NCBI GenBank assembly: GCA_045535815.1
Contig: JAZSMJ010000079.1
Location: 1-9,738, forward strand
DNA length: 9,738 nt
Origin: JAZSMJ01 sp045535815
GTDB lineage: Bacteria > Bacillota > Clostridia > Oscillospirales > CAG-272
Reading direction: 5' to 3'
Under the pieces are notes generated by a model that saw only the letters and a list, made by a program, of their open reading frames with translations, searched no databases and was not told the origin of the DNA. Each line of letters opens with the position of its first letter. Within the stretch, counting starts at the first letter, position 1. The position numbers and the translations under genes are program-made. Below, piece by piece: positions 8,091-9,738 of this stretch.

Positions 8091-8206
8091 AGCCTTCCCC
8101 AGTGGGGGAAGGTGGCAGCCAAAGGCTGACGGATGATGTGTCATAAGCTCAAAACAACTCCTCATCCACCGCTATCGCGGTCCCCCTTCTCCCACAGGAG
8201 AAGGCT
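8091..8206. repeat. MITE-like palindromic repeat built from four hairpins
   Basis: A 116-bp imperfect inverted repeat bounded by AGCCTT and AAGGCT. The outer left hairpin is CCTTCCCC-AGTG-GGGGAAGG (8093-8112) and the inner left hairpin CAGCC-AAA-GGCTG (8116-8128). The inner right hairpin is ACCGC-TATC-GCGGT (8168-8181) and the outer right hairpin CCTTCTCC-CACA-GGAGAAGG (8185-8204). All four stems are perfect. GGATGA (8131-8136) on the left mirrors TCATCC (8162-8167) on the right. Flanking ATTTAAT (8083-8089) and ATTTTAT (8207-8213) could be a decayed target duplication. Very similar GGGGAAGGTGGC/GGATGA repeats are, from memory, dispersed in intergenic regions of gut Clostridia. It has no coding capacity, so any mobility would need a transposase supplied in trans. 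Confidence 0.75.
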
Positions 8207-8240
8207 ATTTTATCTCCCGACAGTACACCTATAAAGTGTA

Positions 8241-8271
8241 ACACGCCATAACCTTGTGGGGCAAGGCGTGT
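8241..8271. other. Bulged hairpin upstream of an AAAAAGGAG tract
   Basis: ACACG (8241-8245) and CCTTG (8252-8256) can pair with CAAGG (8262-8266) and CGTGT (8267-8271) around a TGGGG loop. This leaves a 6-base bulge on the left arm. No T-run follows, so it is not a standard terminator. An AAAAAGGAG that would serve as a ribosome binding site follows, but no good start codon lies at the right distance. Function is unknown. Confidence 0.35.
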
Positions 8272-8331
8272 AAAAAGGAGTACGAACAAAACGGTGATAT
8301 CCTTAGCGGAGAAATCAAAACAACCGAATAG
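8248..8331 (+). pseudogene. Possible 3' end remnant of a lost gene
   Basis: The frame ending at the TAG at 8329-8331 reads ...TLWGKACKKEYEQNGDILSGEIKTTE and has an in-frame stop (TAA) at about 8239. It lacks a start codon and ribosome binding site. A good rho-independent terminator follows after only 5 bases, as expected for the natural end of a gene. The composition (Lys/Glu-rich, ending EIKTTE) resembles a genuine C-terminus, but I cannot name the parent. The upstream part would have been replaced by the repeat-bearing sequence. This is an inference from frame and position only. Confidence 0.3.
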
Positions 8332-8336
8332 GAAGA

Positions 8337-8374
8337 ATAACCGCATAGTAAATTGGAACTGTGCGGTTATTTTT
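8337..8374 (+). terminator. Rho-independent terminator, rightward
   Basis: ATAACCGCATAG (8337-8348) pairs with CTGTGCGGTTAT (8359-8370) in a 12-bp stem with one G-T pair, around a 10-base loop. TTTTT (8370-8374) follows. On the opposite strand no T-run follows, so it works rightward. It would end transcripts from the orphan gene promoter or from the lost gene whose remnant precedes it. Confidence 0.8.
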
Positions 8375-8463
8375 GTAATACTTATGAATGTTGCGGAAAA
8401 TATTACTGCGATAAATCACAAACAAACTAAAAAGTTGAATCCACCCAAAAACTCGTCCTCGAT

Positions 8464-8518
8464 AAAAGCACCCATTCGTGGTAGGAACTTATATTCCTAA
8501 ACACAAATAGGTGCTTTT
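8464..8518. terminator. Nested-hairpin terminator for the leftward XRE gene, possibly bidirectional
   Basis: AAAAGCACC (8464-8472) pairs with GGTGCTTTT (8510-8518), and inside it TAGGAA (8482-8487) pairs with TTCCTA (8494-8499) around CTTATA. On the minus strand GGTGC is followed by TTTTATC, ending transcripts from the XRE gene, whose stop is 6 bases away. On the plus strand GGTGC is followed by TTTTTG. The two-storey architecture is less usual than a simple stem. Confidence 0.65.
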
Positions 8519-8523
8519 TGTCG

Positions 8524-8766
8524 TTATTGCAATTCCTGTTCTAATCCATCAAATTCGGGCGTACTGAAAAACTCACCCAGCGTAATTTCGAATCCGTCAC
8601 AAAGTTTCTTTATATTCACAATGCCCGGGTTTTTACTTTCGCCATTCAATATACTCTTTACCGTTGCCTGCGGAACGCCTGAGATAATACTAATCCCATT
8701 TGGAGTTATTCCTCGTTCTTTGCACAGTTCGCGTATCCGGTTCGCAACCGCTTGCTGTGTGTTCAT
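8524..8766 (-). CDS. XRE-family helix-turn-helix transcriptional regulator
   Basis: A small cytosolic DNA-binding protein of 80 residues from the ATG at 8766 (MNTQQAVANRIRELCKERG...). Almost all of it is one lambda-Cro/XRE helix-turn-helix domain (about residues 6-68). The recognition-helix region is GVPQATVKSILNGESKNPG and the fold ends in the typical KKLCDGFEITLGEFF. The frame is open to a TTG at 8793 (89 residues), but close family members I remember begin at this ATG. The ribosome binding site is poor for all candidates, and the upstream TTG would overlap the first operator flank. It is divergent from the recombinase, with three palindromes in the gap, so it probably represses itself and the rightward promoter. 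There is no separate effector or protease domain, so an induction signal is not evident. An unrelated target elsewhere cannot be excluded. Confidence 0.92.
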   Translation of the reverse strand: MNTQQAVANRIRELCKERGITPNGISIISGVPQATVKSILNGESKNPGIVNIKKLCDGFEITLGEFFSTPEFDGLEQELQ

Positions 8767-8794
8767 TCTATATATCCACATCCTTGATCGCAAC

Positions 8795-8810
8795 TAATGA
8801 TTTATCACTA
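8795..8810. promoter_or_regulatory. Operator-like palindrome O1
   Basis: TAATGAT-TT-ATCACTA, a 7+2+7 inverted repeat with one mismatched position, lies 28 bases upstream of the XRE start. It shares the ATCACTA arm with O2 and nearly matches O3, and its position suggests autoregulation of the XRE gene. A degenerate related site (ATGAT-AC-ATCAT, 8816-8827) lies just to its right. Confidence 0.65.
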
Positions 8811-8842
8811 TGTATATGATACATCATCAGCAAAAAGAATGT

Positions 8843-8858
8843 TAGTGATTCATCACTA
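8843..8858. promoter_or_regulatory. Operator-like palindrome O2
   Basis: TAGTGAT-TC-ATCACTA has perfect 7-bp arms and a 2-base centre. It covers the expected -35 position (about 8852-8857) of the rightward TATAAT promoter at 8875-8880, so a bound XRE protein would occlude RNA polymerase. Confidence 0.72.
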
Positions 8859-8872
8859 TGACACAAATTTGG

Positions 8873-8880
8873 TATATAAT
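8873..8880 (+). promoter_or_regulatory. -10 region of a rightward promoter for the recombinase
   Basis: TATATAAT contains a perfect TATAAT (8875-8880), and TGG just before 8873 gives an extended -10 in the alternative register. No good -35 is present at 17 bases (that position lies in O2), so it probably relies on the extended element or an activator. A second possible -10, TATTAT at 8909-8914 preceded by TGC, would also serve. Both are flanked by operator palindromes. Confidence 0.55.
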
Positions 8881-8896
8881 AGTGACATGTCACTAT
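8879..8896. promoter_or_regulatory. Operator-like palindrome O3, perfect 18 bp
   Basis: ATAGTGACATGTCACTAT is a perfect 18-bp palindrome of the same TAGTGAY-NN-RTCACTA type as O1 and O2. It overlaps the last bases of the -10 and the expected transcription start of the rightward promoter. Being the most symmetric copy, it is likely the strongest binding site for the adjacent XRE regulator. Confidence 0.78.
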
Positions 8897-8919
8897 ATTG
8901 CGGTGTGCTATTATAATTT

Positions 8920-8935
8920 TTGTGATGGTCACGGA
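8920..8935 (+). repeat. Left copy of a 16-bp inverted repeat flanking the recombinase
   Basis: TTGTGATGGTCACGGA recurs exactly in reverse complement at 9694-9709, on the other side of the recombinase gene. The core GTGA-TGG-TCAC is itself a short palindrome. Its arms equal those of the operators O2 and O3 (GTGA...TCAC) with one base less between them. It could be a recombination half of an invertible segment, an end of a small element, or a variant operator. Confidence 0.8.
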
Positions 8936-8965
8936 TTCTTTTCAGGATACAGGTAAAATAATATA

Positions 8966-8992
8966 TGTAGTTGATTGAATAAGGCAACTACA
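8966..8992. repeat. 27-bp inverted repeat upstream of the recombinase, res-subsite-like
   Basis: TGTAGTTG (8966-8973) and CAACTACA (8985-8992) form a perfect 8-bp inverted repeat with an 11-base centre, 27 bp overall. It ends 24 bases before the recombinase ATG. The size and outward TGT...ACA ends resemble dimer-binding subsites of resolvases (about 25-34 bp), which usually lie directly upstream of the resolvase gene and also autoregulate it. It could alternatively fold as a hairpin in the leader mRNA. No second or third subsite is clear. Confidence 0.55.
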
Positions 8993-9016
8993 AAATACTG
9001 TTATGGAGGAACCGGA

Positions 9017-9622
9017 ATGACAAAAATTTATGGATACATTCGTGTATCATCACGCGATCAAAACGAGGAACGGCAAGTGCGAGCAATGGAGGCGTTCGGA
9101 ATACCACCGTCAGATATGATCCTGGACAAGCAGTCCGGCAAAGATTTTGAACGCCCGGGATATAAACGACTAATCAAAAAAATTAAGCCGGGTGACACTC
9201 TTGTAATTAAAAGTATCGACCGGCTTGGGCGTGACTACAATGAAATATTGGAACAGTGGCGTATTATAACCAAAGAAAAGCGGGCAGATATTGTGGTTCT
9301 TGATATGCCATTGCTTGATACACGCAGTGGACGAGATCTAACTGGAACGCTGATTGCTGATATCGTTCTTCAGCTGCTCAGTTATGTAGCACAGACAGAG
9401 CGAGAATTTATCAAGCAGCGTCAGCGTGAGGGGATAGAGAGTGCTCGTGCAAATGGAGTACACCTTGGCAGAAAAGCAATTCAGAAACCAGACAACTACG
9501 CGGAAATTAAAACTGCATGGATGTGTGGGGAATTGACCGGCAGACAAGCTGCCATTCAACTTGGGGTATCACACACATTGTTCCGTAAATGGGTAGCAAA
9601 AGATCAAGAAAACGCTTCGTAA
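9017..9622 (+). CDS. Serine recombinase, resolvase/invertase family
   Basis: A site-specific recombinase that cuts DNA through a serine-DNA linkage and resolves, inverts or integrates DNA at short sites. From the ATG at 9017 (GGAGG at 9005-9009, 7 bases of spacing) it has 201 residues; an in-frame TTG at 8975 lacks support. The N-terminal catalytic domain (1-135) shows IRVSSRDQ with R9 and nucleophile S11, then DKQSGKDFERPGYKRL with R46. It also has IKSIDRLGRDYNEI with D68, R69 and R72, matching the resolvase active-site set. A long E-helix (about 104-140) leads through ANGVHLGR to a C-terminal helix-turn-helix (about 165-195, GELTGRQAAIQLGVSHTLFRKWV). Size and layout fit small resolvases and invertases, not large serine integrases. 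It is divergent from the XRE regulator, downstream of three operators and a 27-bp palindrome, and flanked by 16-bp inverted repeats. The true substrate site is unknown. Confidence 0.95.
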   Translation: MTKIYGYIRVSSRDQNEERQVRAMEAFGIPPSDMILDKQSGKDFERPGYKRLIKKIKPGDTLVIKSIDRLGRDYNEILEQWRIITKEKRADIVVLDMPLLDTRSGRDLTGTLIADIVLQLLSYVAQTEREFIKQRQREGIESARANGVHLGRKAIQKPDNYAEIKTAWMCGELTGRQAAIQLGVSHTLFRKWVAKDQENAS

Positions 9623-9647
9623 AAAAGAACGTTTTATTCAATAATAC

Positions 9648-9676
9648 AAAAATGCATAAAGGTAGACCTTTATGCA
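9648..9676 (-). terminator. Hairpin with a T-run in the leftward direction
   Basis: TGCATAAAGG (9653-9662) pairs perfectly with CCTTTATGCA (9667-9676) around TAGA. On the minus strand the stem is followed by TTTTT (complement of 9648-9652), a standard rho-independent terminator for leftward transcripts. On the plus strand no T-run follows, so it is not a typical terminator for the recombinase upstream. It implies a leftward gene to the right of the window, or a role after inversion of this segment. Confidence 0.7.
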
Positions 9677-9693
9677 CACCTGTGAATCAGTTT

Positions 9694-9709
9694 TCCGTGA
9701 CCATCACAA
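9694..9709 (-). repeat. Right copy of the 16-bp inverted repeat
   Basis: TCCGTGACCATCACAA is the exact reverse complement of 8920-8935. The match stops at both ends after 16 bases, with only scattered similarity beyond. It lies 71 bases past the recombinase stop. The remaining 29 bases of the window hold no gene that I can see. Confidence 0.8.
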
Positions 9710-9738
9710 CAACACAAATTTCTTGCAACTATACATAA

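Larger units (their letters stand above)
8006..8523. other. Gene-free junction region with repeat, remnant and terminators
   Basis: About 520 bases without a credible gene. In order it holds some unstructured sequence after the orphan gene, the four-hairpin repeat (8091-8206) and a bulged hairpin (8241-8271). A possible 3' gene remnant, a rightward terminator (8337-8374) and a nested hairpin terminator shared with the leftward XRE gene (8464-8518) follow. Short open frames here cross the hairpins, lack ribosome binding sites and look spurious. The mixture suggests several insertions or deletions at one permissive site. Confidence 0.7.

Noticed and set aside
8294..8500. 68-codon plus-strand frame starting at a GTG
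   Set aside because: It runs through the rightward terminator hairpin and most of the nested one, its start is 13 bases from the nearest ribosome binding site, and another frame fits the presumed remnant better.
8875..9016. Promoter inside the inverted-repeat segment (TAATAT at 8959-8964)
   Set aside because: The only -35 at 17 bases is TTCTTT, a poor match. The promoter at 8875-8880 outside the segment is better supported.

Overview
The window looks like a chromosomal segment of a low-to-moderate GC gut-type Clostridia (Firmicutes). The evidence is the hrcA-grpE-dnaK gene order under a CIRCE/HrcA operator, strong GGAGG-type ribosome binding sites, TTG/ATG start usage and a hairpin-rich intergenic repeat of a kind I remember from gut Clostridia genomes. 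I cannot name a species.

Positions 1-7395 are conserved backbone, all transcribed leftward (minus strand). In transcription order these are uvrB and uvrA (nucleotide excision repair), then the class I heat-shock operon hrcA, grpE and dnaK (dnaK runs off the left edge). The hrcA operon has its own strong promoter (exact TTGACA, 17-bp spacer, extended -10) with a CIRCE operator just downstream, so HrcA represses its own operon. I see no convincing terminator between uvrA and that promoter.

From about 7400 the character changes to accessory DNA, mostly rightward and richer in A+T. It starts with a well-formed promoter and ribosome binding site driving an unrecognised 147-residue Cys-containing protein. 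A roughly 520-bp gene-free stretch follows. It carries a symmetric four-hairpin, MITE-like repeat (8091-8206), a possible 3' gene remnant and two rho-independent terminators.

The last 1.2 kb forms one regulatory unit. A leftward 80-residue XRE-type repressor lies divergent to a rightward 201-residue serine recombinase of the resolvase/invertase family. Between them are three 16-bp operator-like palindromes (consensus TAGTGAY-NN-RTCACTA) bracketing a promoter, and a 27-bp resolvase-type inverted repeat just upstream of the recombinase. A 16-bp sequence (TTGTGATGGTCACGGA) occurs exactly, in inverted orientation, on both sides of the recombinase gene. The arrangement is compatible with a repressor-controlled recombinase cassette that might invert its own gene, which is the most interesting hypothesis here. 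It could equally be the regulatory edge of a larger mobile element continuing to the right of the window. No tRNA, rRNA or CRISPR array was seen.
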